A DNA stretch of 64,000 nucleotides from Chitinophaga sp. S165 (GCF_003182155.1 NZ_QGTG01000001.1:1-64000), one strand, 5' to 3'. Positions 18,682-29,100 are shown, numbered from the stretch's first letter. The notes: a model not told the origin generated them from the sequence alone. Translations and numbers: made by a program.

Positions 18682-19413
18682 TTAGTTAGTTTTTGCTTTA
18701 CGTTTTGATTCACCCTTAAGATCTATTTTATGCATGCGGGCTGTCAATCTGTCCATAATAGCATCTGCGATGGTAGGTTCATTTAAGTAATCATACCATT
18801 TGCTCAGCGGTAGCTGAGCCGCAATAATTGTAGATCCTCTACCATACCTGTCTTCCATAATCTGTAGTAAGGTGAGCCTCATATCATGCGTAAGCGGTTG
18901 CAGGCCGAAGTCATCTAATATCAACAAAGGTGTTTTGGCGAGATGGTTCAACCATTTTACATAGGTCCCATCTAATCGTGCTGTTGCTAGTGATTCAATA
19001 AATCTATTCATGGAATAATACAGCGTGCGATAACCAAGAGTACAGGCCTGACGGCCCAATGCACAAGCTAGATAACTCTTGCCACAACCGGTGGAACCAC
19101 TGATTACAATGTTCTCGGATTTTTCAATAAAAGAGCCATCGCAAAGTAGCTGTAGCTGTTCGGCAGTAAACCCTCTTGCTGCGGAGCAGTGTATTTGTTC
19201 CAACACTGCCTGGTAACGTAATTTGGATAAGCGCATGTATAATCCGGTACGTTGCTGACTACGATACCCTAATTCAGCTTCTGTAAGCATCGCTAGCAGA
19301 GCATGAGCTTCTGGTTGTTGATGTATGGGAAGATCTAGCAAGGCTTCATAACGTCCAGCCATACCATGTAGTTTTAGTTGCTGTAGCTGGGCTACTGTTT
19401 GTTCTGTATTCAT
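18682..19413 (-). CDS. istB: IS21 helper ATPase IstB
   Basis: This 243-residue AAA+ ATPase helps the IS21 transposase to choose and activate target DNA. Motifs visible are a Walker A (ISGSTGCGKSYLACALG, about 105-121), a Walker B (LLILDDFGL, about 165), and the arginine-bearing IMEDRYGRGSTIIAAQLP stretch. The C-terminus is short and basic (GESKRKAKTN). The length fits the family. It lies downstream of istA with a 57-base spacer and is intact. Confidence 0.95.
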   Translation of the reverse strand: MNTEQTVAQLQQLKLHGMAGRYEALLDLPIHQQPEAHALLAMLTEAELGYRSQQRTGLYMRLSKLRYQAVLEQIHCSAARGFTAEQLQLLCDGSFIEKSENIVISGSTGCGKSYLACALGRQACTLGYRTLYYSMNRFIESLATARLDGTYVKWLNHLAKTPLLILDDFGLQPLTHDMRLTLLQIMEDRYGRGSTIIAAQLPLSKWYDYLNEPTIADAIMDRLTARMHKIDLKGESKRKAKTN

Positions 19414-19470
19414 GTTGCTTTTGTTTTATGGTTCTAATAATTATTATAGAATGTGGTGAAGGGAGTGTTA

Positions 19471-21057
19471 CTAAAAAGCATCTTTTCCTCTTAGATTATC
19501 ATGTAACGGCAGTTGAAAGGCCACCTTACTATCATCGGGAAGTGATTGCTGATCTAAATTGTTGGAAAGTATATTGTTAATAATCCTGTAGGCATAGGTG
19601 CCGCCTTGCAAAGCTCTCTTACAGGCAGCTTCCAGCCGTTCGTTGCCATACGTCCTCCCTAGTCGCAACAACCCTTTACAAGCGAGGAACGCCTGCTCAC
19701 TGAACTGCTTGTTTAGCAGTAATTTGTCTATATAATGGCTGGTAGCCATACCTATAGCGGTGGCTTGCCTGCGAAAATAATCCGGATCCCAGCCTTGCTG
19801 GTAATGCTGGTGTGCTTCCGGCATATGTTCTTTGCAGGTGGTATAGCCATGGCGCTTGTAGCTTCGTTTATGAAATGCTATCCTTTGATGTGCATAATAG
19901 ATCTCTACGATGTCTGTATCATATATTGCCTTAACCATTTTGCTGATGTAAGAACAAGGAACGCTGTAGTAATGCCAGTCTTCTCCTAATACGATGTGGT
20001 AATTACGCTGCACCTTTGCTTCGGTATTATGCTTAATAGAAAATGGATGATCTGGCAAAGGCTGCAGCTGAGATTGTTCCTGTTGTTTAAATAACTGCAG
20101 TCGACTGTATTCCTTCCTGTGCATCGAACGACTATTATGTAAGCTAAGCTGCTCATTAACGGCAGCACTCAGCTCTTCCATGCTGAAAAACACCTTATCA
20201 CGTAATGGTGCATAGATACGCTGATAAGCCAATCTCACAGCACCTTCTACTGTGGCCTTATCTTTAGGTTTAGCTACCCGCGCCGCCAGCAATGTTATAT
20301 TGTAATGTAAAGCCCATTGCTGTATCATATCTGTGAATACAGGCTCATAACGGCAACTTTTGCTTACTATCTGCTTCATGTTATCCGTCTTCAGGTTGAA
20401 TGGAACTCCTTTAAAGTATTGCAGACAATTGTTTAATGATTTTGCCAACTGAGGAAGAGTAGCATCAGGCATAGGTACAACGTAGGTATAGCCACTGCAG
20501 GGTAATACACAAACCAGCACGGGGCAATAGATAATCTCACCGGTTTGGCGATCCGTATAAGCGAGTTTATCACCCGCAAAATCAACCATCATCATTTGGC
20601 CAGGAGGATGCTCAAAATGCATGGAAGTATCCCTTATACTACTATGACGAGATAACAAATCACAGAACTGTGAGTAGCCATATCCATCCGGATACTGTTG
20701 CAAATACTCCTGCCACAGGAGTTGGCGGGTAACTCCGGTACGTCTAAGTTCAAGGAGAAAATAGCTTACCCGATCTTCAAACGCCTGTCTGCGCTCATCT
20801 TTGACGGGGAAGACTACGGCGTTGTATATAAGTTCACTGAGCGCCGCATCGTCCATCGCTAATAGCTGTTGCCAGCTATAGCTAGTAGCTTTAAGCCGTT
20901 GAAGATAATGGCGCACTGTATTGCGCGATATGTTTAACTGAAGGGCAATCTGCCGTTCAGAGGAATTACGTGATGAATGCTGGATAATACTGCGTACAAT
21001 ATGCATCTCTATAACCTTGTTGGCCATTGCTATCCGGTAATTTTTACCGCAAAGCAA
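19471..21057 (-). CDS. istA: IS21 transposase IstA
   Basis: The 528-residue product is a DDE transposase. The N-terminal helix-turn-helix (about 25-50: NSSERQIALQLNISRNTVRHY) binds the element ends. The integrase core starts at about 140 with FEHPPGQMMMVDFAGDKL, which holds the first catalytic Asp. The second lies in NLKTDNMKQIV, and the Glu in PKDKATVEGAVR. A C-terminal beta-barrel-like region follows. The start may be at MANKVIEMHIV, ten codons in; both are plausible. No frameshift is visible. Confidence 0.95.
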   Translation of the reverse strand: MLCGKNYRIAMANKVIEMHIVRSIIQHSSRNSSERQIALQLNISRNTVRHYLQRLKATSYSWQQLLAMDDAALSELIYNAVVFPVKDERRQAFEDRVSYFLLELRRTGVTRQLLWQEYLQQYPDGYGYSQFCDLLSRHSSIRDTSMHFEHPPGQMMMVDFAGDKLAYTDRQTGEIIYCPVLVCVLPCSGYTYVVPMPDATLPQLAKSLNNCLQYFKGVPFNLKTDNMKQIVSKSCRYEPVFTDMIQQWALHYNITLLAARVAKPKDKATVEGAVRLAYQRIYAPLRDKVFFSMEELSAAVNEQLSLHNSRSMHRKEYSRLQLFKQQEQSQLQPLPDHPFSIKHNTEAKVQRNYHIVLGEDWHYYSVPCSYISKMVKAIYDTDIVEIYYAHQRIAFHKRSYKRHGYTTCKEHMPEAHQHYQQGWDPDYFRRQATAIGMATSHYIDKLLLNKQFSEQAFLACKGLLRLGRTYGNERLEAACKRALQGGTYAYRIINNILSNNLDQQSLPDDSKVAFQLPLHDNLRGKDAF

Positions 21058-21464
21058 TGGATTACTGAATAGATGTGCTATTGTATGCGCTTTGTAAGTG
21101 GTTCACTTTATGCCGGAATGGCAGGAATAATTATGATAAGGGTGGTTCACTTTCGTCCGGAATCCTGGTTAATCAGCAATATAAATCTGTTATATGTGGT
21201 TCAGTTTACCCCGGAATCACTGGTTCAGTTTGGACTGGAATTAGTGGTTCAGTTTACTCCGGATTATACAGTTTATTTATTATCATCAAATTAGGAAAGC
21301 GGAATATGGTATACGTCAATTAATTCAGTAACCTTCGTCACAACGCGCAGGATGACTATTTGAGAAACCTTACCGTGTTTCACAACAGCGGCCCGCTTAT
21401 AATTTCATTCAAATTAGTTCAAACGTAATGATTCGGTTCTCGGCATTGATGAATTAATCAGATA

Positions 21465-22915
21465 TTACCTTTGCTTGGGTTCTTTCTTCTTCCAGTTGTG
21501 CGGTAGTAAACTGATAAGCTGATTGGCGGGGCAGTCATGCAGACGATCATAAACATCGCAGAGGTATGTAAATGAATCAATGTCATTAAGGTGACATGAT
21601 TCACTCAGAGAATAAAATAAAGCTACACGTTCGGCTCCATGTTCATTGCCTGCGAACATTGAGTTCTTGCGGAAGATGGTAGCAGGACGGATTACTCTCT
21701 CTACACCGTTGTTGTCAGGGGCGACATATCCATTTTCAGTAAATGCTTTTAAACGTGGCCACTGGCCCACTGCATAATTGACTGCTTTAAAAATAGGGGT
21801 TCCTGGTAAATGCTCCTGGTCTTTCTGTTCAAGTAGCCATGATTTAATTTTATCCAGGAAGGGAATAGTATACTTCTGGCGAAGTTGTAAGCGCTGGTCC
21901 GGACTAAATTTATTCCTATCAGCATAAGCTTCTATCCGGTAGATGACATTGAATAATGTCAATACCGGGGCTACAAGGTTTTTATCATATTTTTCAGCCT
22001 TCTTAAAACCACGACGGATGTGTACCAGGCAACTCATTACCGTAACCTGATCATTATTTTTGAAGGCAGCAGTGTATGATCCCAGACCTTCGGTCTGAAG
22101 TATCCCGTTAAAATCTTTCAGCACCTCTCCAAGTATATGTTGGTTTCAGGATGCGTTAAATTCAAACAATACCAACTTGTGCTCTGGGGAGAGGAACACC
22201 TATAGCCAGCCATAGAGGGTTCACCTTTGCCCACATCACTTAAATATTTAAGCTTCGTCTCATCAGCCTTGATATATGTTGACTGCATAATCACCTTTCG
22301 CAGGCATCGCAGCAGTCGTTGTAGTTTTTTATAGGTAATGTCTTCCCACCCGTCAACTGTAGATGCTGCACAGTCGACACCTGTAGTGCTTTTGATAAAT
22401 TTCAGCTGGCGGTAATAGGAATCTCCGTATCCAAAACGGCGGCTGTGAAAATGAGCAAGTAATCTATTCCCCACAGTGCTTTTTTCAACCATTCGCGGTT
22501 TTACAGGCTCACAGATGATTTTCTTCTGCTCATTGATATATTGCAGGTGTTCTTGCTGCACCTTAATGATCTTGCCCGGTTGATAATCTTAATAGGTAGT
22601 TACCTTTCTTCCCATTGGCTTGAGACCCGTTTTATCAATACTGATATCAATAGTCTCAGTTTGAACTTCAAGCCATGATGGCTGCACTCTTCTTCCAATA
22701 TGAGCGTGGTATCTTTTCTTCTTCCGGCTGCCTTTGATTATTTCTTGATTTGCCTGATATACATCGGTAGAAGTGGCAACAATGCTAATGATCTCCTCTA
22801 TTTCCTGTGTACCCCTGTCAATGTGGAGATTTGTTGTAAAGCGTCTGTTATCGAGGTTACTAATTCGGGGCGCACTGCGTTGTTGTCGTGGTTGCGGCTG
22901 TATAAACGCAGATGA
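21465..22915 (-). pseudogene. tnpC: IS66 transposase TnpC, broken by stops and a frameshift
   Basis: IS66 TnpC sequence can be followed across three pieces. The N-terminal part includes DISIDKTGLKPMGRKVTTY and meets a TAA at 22589-22591, then continues as DYQPGKIIKVQQEHLQYI. A frameshift near 22200 and an in-frame TGA just before 22120 separate this from the C-terminal part, LKDFNGILQTEGLGSYT to PDNNGVERVIRP. The acidic motif IKADETK and the last catalytic region are still present, so decay looks recent. It cannot make a full transposase without at least three corrections. Confidence 0.85.
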
Positions 22916-22917
22916 TA

Positions 22918-23282
22918 TTAGAATAGTTTGGTTACAGCAACATTTTTTCGCTCATATCTTTTCCTATACCTGATTTCAACGCCTTCCAGGATCAGCACTA
23001 CATCCTTCTTGTCCAGATTAACTGATCGTATGGCTAATCATACACCGGCGTCCCAAATGTACCCTGCGCTAATCTTTTATGATATAGTGCATGGCCATCA
23101 CCTTCAAAAGCCAGCATTTTGACCTGCGTGCGTCTGCCATTGAAGAAAAGATAGCTCACTCCACGGTTCAATGGATCCTGATCCATCATATTCCGCACAA
23201 TCGCGGATAATCCATTTATGCCCATCCGCATATCAGTATGATGGGTATACAAATAAAAATTATAACCTGCAAGAGACAACAA
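22918..23282 (-). pseudogene. tnpB: IS66 accessory protein TnpB, frameshifted
   Basis: The first 82 codons match the IS66 TnpB pattern (YLYTHHTDMRMGINGLSAIV, YLFFNGRRTQVKMLAFEGDG) and stop at 23034. The C-terminal pattern (VNLDKKDVVLILEGVEIRYR) resumes in another frame and ends at 22918. The frameshift lies between about 22990 and 23036. Confidence 0.8.
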
Positions 23283-23330
23283 TGATTAACGATTTTTCAG
23301 CGTGAGTAAATATTTTGCAGGAACGGGCTG

Positions 23331-23612
23331 CTAGATCTTTATGCCCATCAGTTCAGCAAACAGCGGCTGATACTCACCTTGAATACTGATCGAGTCAATA
23401 TTGATAGGTAAAATGGCAGGCTTGGTTAAGACCGCCGTATTGATTTTTCTATACTTGCGAAGCCAGTAGTAAAATGTCTTCTCCTTGATCTTATTGGCTG
23501 CGCAATATTGTGCAACTGTTTTGCCAGACGCAGGATACCTACTGACAATCTCTTTCATCATATCTGCTTTGGTTGCAGGATGATCATTTCCTTTAACAAT
23601 GGTCTTTTGCAT
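23331..23612 (-). CDS. tnpA: IS66 accessory protein TnpA
   Basis: This 93-residue protein has the IS66 TnpA layout: a short helix-turn-helix-like region (MMKEIVSRYPASGKTVAQYC, then AANKIKEKTFYYWLRKYRK). It is the first gene of the element and the only one of the three that is intact. TnpA is needed for IS66 transposition, with an unclear role, probably in DNA binding. Confidence 0.8.
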   Translation of the reverse strand: MQKTIVKGNDHPATKADMMKEIVSRYPASGKTVAQYCAANKIKEKTFYYWLRKYRKINTAVLTKPAILPINIDSISIQGEYQPLFAELMGIKI

Positions 23613-23836
23613 AATATTGTTTTTGCAAAAGTCTGAAGATTTTAATTCTCTTCGGGAATGCTCAGCTCCGAATCATTACGTTCAAACAGAGGAGTTTCTT
23701 TTTAGCACTGAAGATATATCTGCTGTGGTGATCATTTTAAGCATGGACCGTGAGTTGAGGAAAGAAAATATATTGATATAAGTACACATAATCATAAGGA
23801 TTTTCAGTTTCACCAGTAAATTGACCATTGTACATG

Positions 23837-23936
23837 TAGGCGCACTTATTTTCCTTTGGTGATAGGAAAATAGAAAGCCGGTAAAAAATTACCAGCTTGT
23901 AAATGAATAGCTATTTTCCTGCAGTAAGTGCTCCTA
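23837..23936. repeat. 100-bp nested palindrome, MITE-like or structured RNA/DNA element
   Basis: The ends are TAGGCGCACTTA and, from the other side, TAGGAGCACTTA (one mismatch in 12). Inside are a second pair, GGAAAATAG/CTATTTTCC, and a third, AGCCGGTAA/TTACCAGCT, around a short A/T loop. The whole unit can fold into one long interrupted hairpin. It lies between the decayed IS66 and the end of the minus-strand fecR. It may be a small non-autonomous mobile element, or the terminator structure of the fecR unit. No direct flanking duplication was found. Confidence 0.5.
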
Positions 23937-24010
23937 TTGACAACTGACTGTTTTGCTATCGGGGGTAGGAGGCACTATACCGCTGGCAGGGCCATAGGAT
24001 TTTAACCAAC

Positions 24011-25192
24011 CTATTTTAGATGAATTACGTTTCCAACCTCCGTGATGGTGTAGCCACCAGCTGCTTGCTTTATCAGCGTACTAACCGGTAAGTTTCGGTC
24101 CAGCACAAGGCGAGCCTTAACGCCGGCGGGAAATGGTCTGTCAAAAACTATCTTTTTACCAAAATACCTGGCAAAGGCTTGTACGATCTGGGTTTCATTG
24201 GCGTCGTTTAGGAAAATCACGCCAGTGGTCCAATTTACCTCCTGGGGATCGAATGTTCCAGTCACCAAATGTTGATCTTTAAGTGTTGCCATTCGACCTG
24301 GCTCCAGCGTCACGTTTTTATTGCCACCTGATACCTTCACCTTGCCTGAAATAAGACAGACCTGCTGCTGTTCAGTATCATATGAATTAACGTTAAATGC
24401 GGTCCCCAATGCCTGCACACGGATGTTATTGAGATTAACCACAAAAGGCATGGAAGGGTCTTTGGCCACCTCTATGTACGCTTCCCCCTTAATGGAGATC
24501 TCTCTGTAGCAATTGGAATTTATTGGGAGCCCGGTGTTGAATTCTAAATTATTTGCGCTGCCCGAAGTATTACGTGTTCCGAAAGTGAGTGGAAAGCTGA
24601 CGCTGGTTTCCGAATTAAGACGGATCAGTGTTCCATCTGATAATTTTAAATTATATGTTTTGCCGGCAGGCACCTCGATGGTGGCCGTCTTTTTTGAATT
24701 CGGTGTAATTGATATGTTGGGTGCATTTTCACCGTCAACCATTATTGCTCCATGATGGTTTTGTCGAAGGTTGTTACCAAATAGTTTTACCGGCTCTTCA
24801 TTATCAATTCTCAGAATGGCCGGCCTGATATTGGGTTCAGTAGCAGCAATTATAGGTTGTGGCGCTGCCCGTTCTATGAATTTTAGTGCAAAAATGCCTA
24901 TCGTAACCAGTAGGGCAGTGGCCGATGTTATAGCAGCCAGTGAACGTCTCGCTTTTTTTCGGATTCTATACCTTCTGCGTTCATCGCCTGTCTTGATGAT
25001 CCATTTTATTTTATTTGCTATTTCTTCTTCAGATTCGGTCCTTTCAAGTTCCTGCTGCACCAGGGCGACTAAGGCCGGTGCCTGCGGGCAGGTTTCCAGC
25101 AAGGTCCGCAATCGACGTTGATCATCGTTTGATAGCGTACCGGCTATTTCAGCAATAATGAGGGCCTTTATTTCGGTATTTGTGTGCTCCAT
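24011..25192 (-). CDS. FecR-family anti-sigma factor (locus 2)
   Basis: The protein has 393 residues from MEHTNTEIKALIIAEI; the open frame extends 15 codons upstream, but this start follows the motif-bearing spacer better. It has a cytoplasmic N-terminus, one membrane segment (about 85-107, SLAAITSATALLVTIGIFAL), and a FecR domain with VPAGKTYNLKLSDGTLIRLN, REISIKGEAYIEVA, and VQALGTAFNVNSYD. It ends in VIHLK like its relatives. It is downstream of the sigma gene, but a third copy of the locus promoter motif (25206-25232) sits directly in front of it. The last base of that motif is only 13 bases from the ATG, so a transcript from it would have a very short leader. Confidence 0.93.
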   Translation of the reverse strand: MEHTNTEIKALIIAEIAGTLSNDDQRRLRTLLETCPQAPALVALVQQELERTESEEEIANKIKWIIKTGDERRRYRIRKKARRSLAAITSATALLVTIGIFALKFIERAAPQPIIAATEPNIRPAILRIDNEEPVKLFGNNLRQNHHGAIMVDGENAPNISITPNSKKTATIEVPAGKTYNLKLSDGTLIRLNSETSVSFPLTFGTRNTSGSANNLEFNTGLPINSNCYREISIKGEAYIEVAKDPSMPFVVNLNNIRVQALGTAFNVNSYDTEQQQVCLISGKVKVSGGNKNVTLEPGRMATLKDQHLVTGTFDPQEVNWTTGVIFLNDANETQIVQAFARYFGKKIVFDRPFPAGVKARLVLDRNLPVSTLIKQAAGGYTITEVGNVIHLK

Positions 25193-25205
25193 TGTTATAT
25201 AGTTA

Positions 25206-25232
25206 AGACAATCAGGAATAAAAAAGTGAGTA
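25206..25232 (-). promoter_or_regulatory. ECF-type promoter motif before fecR (TACTCAC-N14-TTGTCT)
   Basis: On the minus strand TACTCAC is at 25232-25226 and TTGTCT at 25211-25206, separated by exactly 14 bases. Both boxes and the spacing match those before the sigma gene and susC of this locus. Confidence 0.65.
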
Positions 25233-25237
25233 AGCAA

Positions 25238-25795
25238 TCAGGAAATCTTTTTTAAAAGTTCACGCATCTTGGATAAACCCAGCCAAAGATGTTTTCTCAC
25301 CGTTGTAATCTTCAATTGTATTGACTGTGCAACTGCTTTGTGTCTTTGTCCTTCAATTACAACTTTGTTTAGTATGATGGCCTGCTGCTTGGATAGTTTC
25401 TGGAACGCATTCATAACCCGCTCCGCATCAGCAGCTTTTTCGGATTCAGCGGCTTCCTGGTACTCAGATGGAAGTTGAACTGTTTCCTGAAACTCACTCG
25501 CTTTTTGGTGTTTTGACAACTCGTTGTTTTTCTTTTTAACATGATTTAATGCCCTATTGGTGGCAGCTTTTGATAAATAGGAAGGTAGATCCATGATATT
25601 TAACTTATCCCGCTCATCCCAGACTTTTATCAATACCTCCTGTACTATGTCTTCTGCGTCCTGTTGGTTGCCGACGATAAAATAGGCAGCTTTATACATG
25701 TCCTTGCCCCAGTGTCTGTAAATTTTGTCCATCGCCTGGTGGCTGCCCTTCTTTAACTCCTCCATTAAAATAACTTCCTCTTCTTTTCTTGTCAT
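25238..25795 (-). CDS. ECF-type RNA polymerase sigma factor (locus 2)
   Basis: The protein has 185 residues from MTRKEEEVILMEELKKG; the frame is open for 67 more codons upstream, but that part overlaps the promoter region and looks non-coding. Region 2 is visible (MYKAAYFIVGNQQDAEDIVQ, then EVLIKVWDERDKL), and region 4 near the end has GQRHKAVAQSIQLKITTVRKH. It precedes fecR by 45 bases and diverges from susC. It is the likely reader of the TACTCAC-N14-TTGTCT motif present three times in this locus, including before its own gene. Confidence 0.92.
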   Translation of the reverse strand: MTRKEEEVILMEELKKGSHQAMDKIYRHWGKDMYKAAYFIVGNQQDAEDIVQEVLIKVWDERDKLNIMDLPSYLSKAATNRALNHVKKKNNELSKHQKASEFQETVQLPSEYQEAAESEKAADAERVMNAFQKLSKQQAIILNKVVIEGQRHKAVAQSIQLKITTVRKHLWLGLSKMRELLKKIS

Positions 25796-25927
25796 TGATA
25801 CGAGATGTGTTTTGGCTTGATAAAAAAAATTAAGCTGGACTAAATAAAAGTTAGCCCTAAAGTCACATTGTTTGTTAGGAGTCATAGAAAGTAAATGAGG
25901 TCGCATTAAGGGAAAAGTTCGAGATAT

Positions 25928-25954
25928 AGACAATGCAACCTTGAAAAGTGAGTA
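25928..25954 (-). promoter_or_regulatory. ECF-type promoter motif before the sigma gene
   Basis: On the minus strand TACTCAC is at 25954-25948 and TTGTCT at 25933-25928, with a 14-base spacer. It lies about 130 bases before the sigma start, so the sigma would control its own gene. Confidence 0.65.
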
Positions 25955-26071
25955 AGGGTACCGACAAATTTTTATCATTGTCTGCGCTACCAACATGCGA
26001 CAAATATCCTTGTTTCACTACAATTGTCAGGTGATTTTAAATAACGACTAGCAAAAAAAAATTGAAGCGCC

Positions 26072-26098
26072 TACTCACTTTCGCAAACAGCATTGTCT
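26072..26098 (+). promoter_or_regulatory. ECF-type promoter motif before susC (locus 2)
   Basis: TACTCAC is at 26072-26078 and TTGTCT at 26093-26098, with a 14-base spacer. It is followed 47 bases later by the susC ATG. Together with the copy at 25928-25954 it forms an inverted arrangement in one divergent promoter region. Confidence 0.7.
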
Positions 26099-26145
26099 AT
26101 ATGTAAACCAATCATTGTAGAACTAAAGGTCTTATTATTCCACAC

Positions 26146-29100
26146 ATGGAAATGAAAATGTATGCCAGCAATATATATCCCTTGCTGTTATTGATGTTAT
26201 TTTTATCACTGGGCGTAAATGCACAGGATACCAAACTGCTGGAAACCACACGTGTTTCTATAGATGAAGAGAGTATCCGACTAAAACCCTTGTTACGCAA
26301 ACTGGAGGCCCAAAGTTCTCTCAAGTTCAATGCCATCACGAATTGGAATAAGCGATATAAGCTCCAGGTATTTAATGAACAATTAATAAAAGTTTTAGAA
26401 GATCACTTCAAAAATAAATGGGGATTTCAGTGGCAATCGATTGATCGGGTCGTGACTATCTGGAAGCCTACTCCGGCAACACCGGAAAGTGGTAAGCCCA
26501 CACCTGATACAAAAGAAAAGGTAATAAAAAGTAAAACACTTCTGGGCAGAGTCCTGGACGTAAAAGATGAACCTTTGCCAGGGGTAACAATAACTATAAA
26601 GGGAACCCGAAAGGGTACCACAGCAGATGCCACAGGGCATTTTATTTTGCCTGCCGCGGATTCGTTGACGACACTGGTTTTTAGTTGTATTGGTTTTAAA
26701 ACCATCGAACAGCAATGTACACCGGCTAAAATCGTCAAGGTAAGGTTAGAACTGTCCGATAACTCACTCGATGAAATACAGGTGCCCGGATATCTGCCAA
26801 CGTCCCGCCGACTGGCAACAGACGTCGTTTCGACTGTCAAAGCAGCGGATATAGATCGTTATCCAACAGGTAACCTGGCCGCATCCCTCCAGGGAAGAGC
26901 GGCCGGCTTATCGGTCACACAATCGAATGGCGCCCCCGGAGCCGCCTATAAATTTGAGATCAGGGGGCGCAATTCGCTGCTTAATCCGCCCAACCCCTTT
27001 ATTCTTGTTGATAAAGTGCCTTATGCACCTAATAATCAGTCTCTAAATATATTGACGTCTATGGTGTCTCAAAATACGGGTGGGGGTGTCGGTGCCATTA
27101 CCGGTATTCATCCGGGTGACATTGAATCTATACATATATTAAAAGATGCATCGGCTACTGCGATCTATGGAAGCAGGGGCGCTAATGGGGTGATTGACAT
27201 CACGACAAAATCCGCTGCCATTGGCAACGGTATTAAAATGGTAGCCGAATTGATGAAAGGTTATAGCGTGCCCACATTCAGGTATAAAATGTTGAAGACC
27301 CCACAATACATCGCATTGCGGCGCGAAGGGCTCATTAATGACAAGATAGCGTCCAGTACTGATCCTAGTGACGATGGTTATGCCCCCGATATGATAGATA
27401 CTTTAACCAACACGGATTGGCAACAGATACTCATCGGCAATACAGCTGTCCAGAATAGTGCGCATGTCGCTGTGTCGGCGGGAACACCAAAGACGCAAGC
27501 CCGTATTGGTATAGGGTATAGCGACGAATCAACACCCTTTTCCGATGATATGACCCATACATTAATGTCCGTTCATTCTTCGGTTCAATATGGATCAAGG
27601 GGGGATAAGTTGCAAATTGGAGGATCTTTTTATATGGCAACTGACAAGATAAAATCATATGACGCTTCTTTAAGGCCCATGTTTACCAGATCCAACCTAT
27701 CACGATATAGACCTGACGGAAGCCTGAATTTTGACTATAGCGGTGAGCAAGGACAACATCCTGAAGCAGACCCAAAAAAGGCCTATCATATTGCCACAGA
27801 TAATGCGATGTTAAATTTGACGTCACGGTTTGCGGTCGCCAGAAAAGTAGCCCTGAAGGCGCGTCTTGGTTATAGCAGCATTTTCGCGGGCGAAAACCTT
27901 CAGCAGCCTATTGCTGCGCAGGATCAGGCAGGTGCTGATACTTTAATGGGTACCTCCACCTTTGCGACCAACCGGTTTGAAAGTTTTATTATAGAACCAA
28001 TGGCGGAATACCAGACAGAACACCTCAAACTGATCGTTGGCAGCTCATTTCAATACGCGCGCAATAGATCATTGAGATACGTAGGGCAGGGGTATACCAG
28101 TGATGCGCTGCTGGGTTCAATAGACGCGGCCTCCCACTTCACTGACTCCATACAGGGAGGAAGTGATTATAAATATGGCTCTTTCTTCGGACAGGCCAAT
28201 TATAACGTATTCAATAAGTATCTGATGACGCTCACCTATCGCATGGATGGCAGTAGCCGTTTCAGTCCGGAAAACCGTTTTGGCCATTTTGGCGCCGTTG
28301 GCATCGCCTGGAATTTTATGGAAGAGCCCTTCCTGAAGCCGCTGAAGTCCACAATTGAATACGGGAAAATCAGAGCCAGCTACGGGGTGACCGGTAATGA
28401 CCAGATCGGAGATTACCAATACCTGGATACCTGGCGCCGCTCCCGGGGGGAACCTTTTCAGGGAATATCCGGCTTTGCTCCTGAATCGCTTTATAATCCG
28501 GAGTATTCCTGGGAACGGTGTCGCAAATTTGATGTTTCACTGGACCTGCAATTTAAAAGAGGGGCGTGGTTGCTTGGTATTGATTACTACCTAAACCGAA
28601 GTGATAAACAACTCGTTCGGTTTGACCTTCCAGCCCAGGCTGGCGCACGCAGCGTGCTTAAAAATTTGGATGCCGTGATTGGCAATCAGGGTTGGGAAAT
28701 CACAATGAGTGGTAATTTGTTGAAGCGTTCTTCGTTGCAAATAAGTACCAGCCTGAATCTCTCATTGCCCAGGAACCGGTTGATCCGCTTTAATGGTTTG
28801 GAACGGACCGCTTACGCCAAAGATTTATTAATCAATAAGTCAGTCACTTCCTTGAACGTATTTCAGTACGGCGGGGTGGATCCCACCACCGGCCTGCATA
28901 CGTTGGTAGACATAGACGGCCGTGCCGGAATTGATGATAATGATAGGCGCTACAGTGGTCATCTTGACCCGGTTTATTTTGGTGGCATTTCACTGCAGAT
29001 CAACTGGGGCAAGTTTGAATGCAGCCTATTGGGAGAGTTCAAAAAACAAACCGTGCCCAGTTATTTTTACAATGCGGTAATGGGCGATCTGCTGTTGGGG

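Larger units (their letters stand above)
18603..21270. mobile_element. Complete IS21-family insertion sequence
   Basis: The ends are TGTATATTCCGGAC (from 18603) and, read inward from 21270, TGTATAATCCGGAG. Both ends carry several internal copies of an ACTGAACCAC / AGTGAACCAC repeat next to a CCGGA block, the multiple terminal repeats usual for IS21. The flanks show a 5-bp target duplication, GTTTA at 18598-18602 and 21271-21275. The element is 2668 bases long and encodes intact IstA and IstB on the minus strand. Confidence 0.9.
21425..23679. mobile_element. Decayed IS66-family insertion sequence with intact ends
   Basis: The left end reads GTAATGATTCGG from 21425. The right end, read inward from 23679, is also GTAATGATTCGG, so the inverted repeat is at least 12 bp. 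An 8-bp target duplication GTTCAAAC lies at 21417-21424 and 23680-23687, the size usual for IS66. The element is 2255 bases and encodes tnpA, tnpB and tnpC on the minus strand; tnpB and tnpC are broken. Confidence 0.9.
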
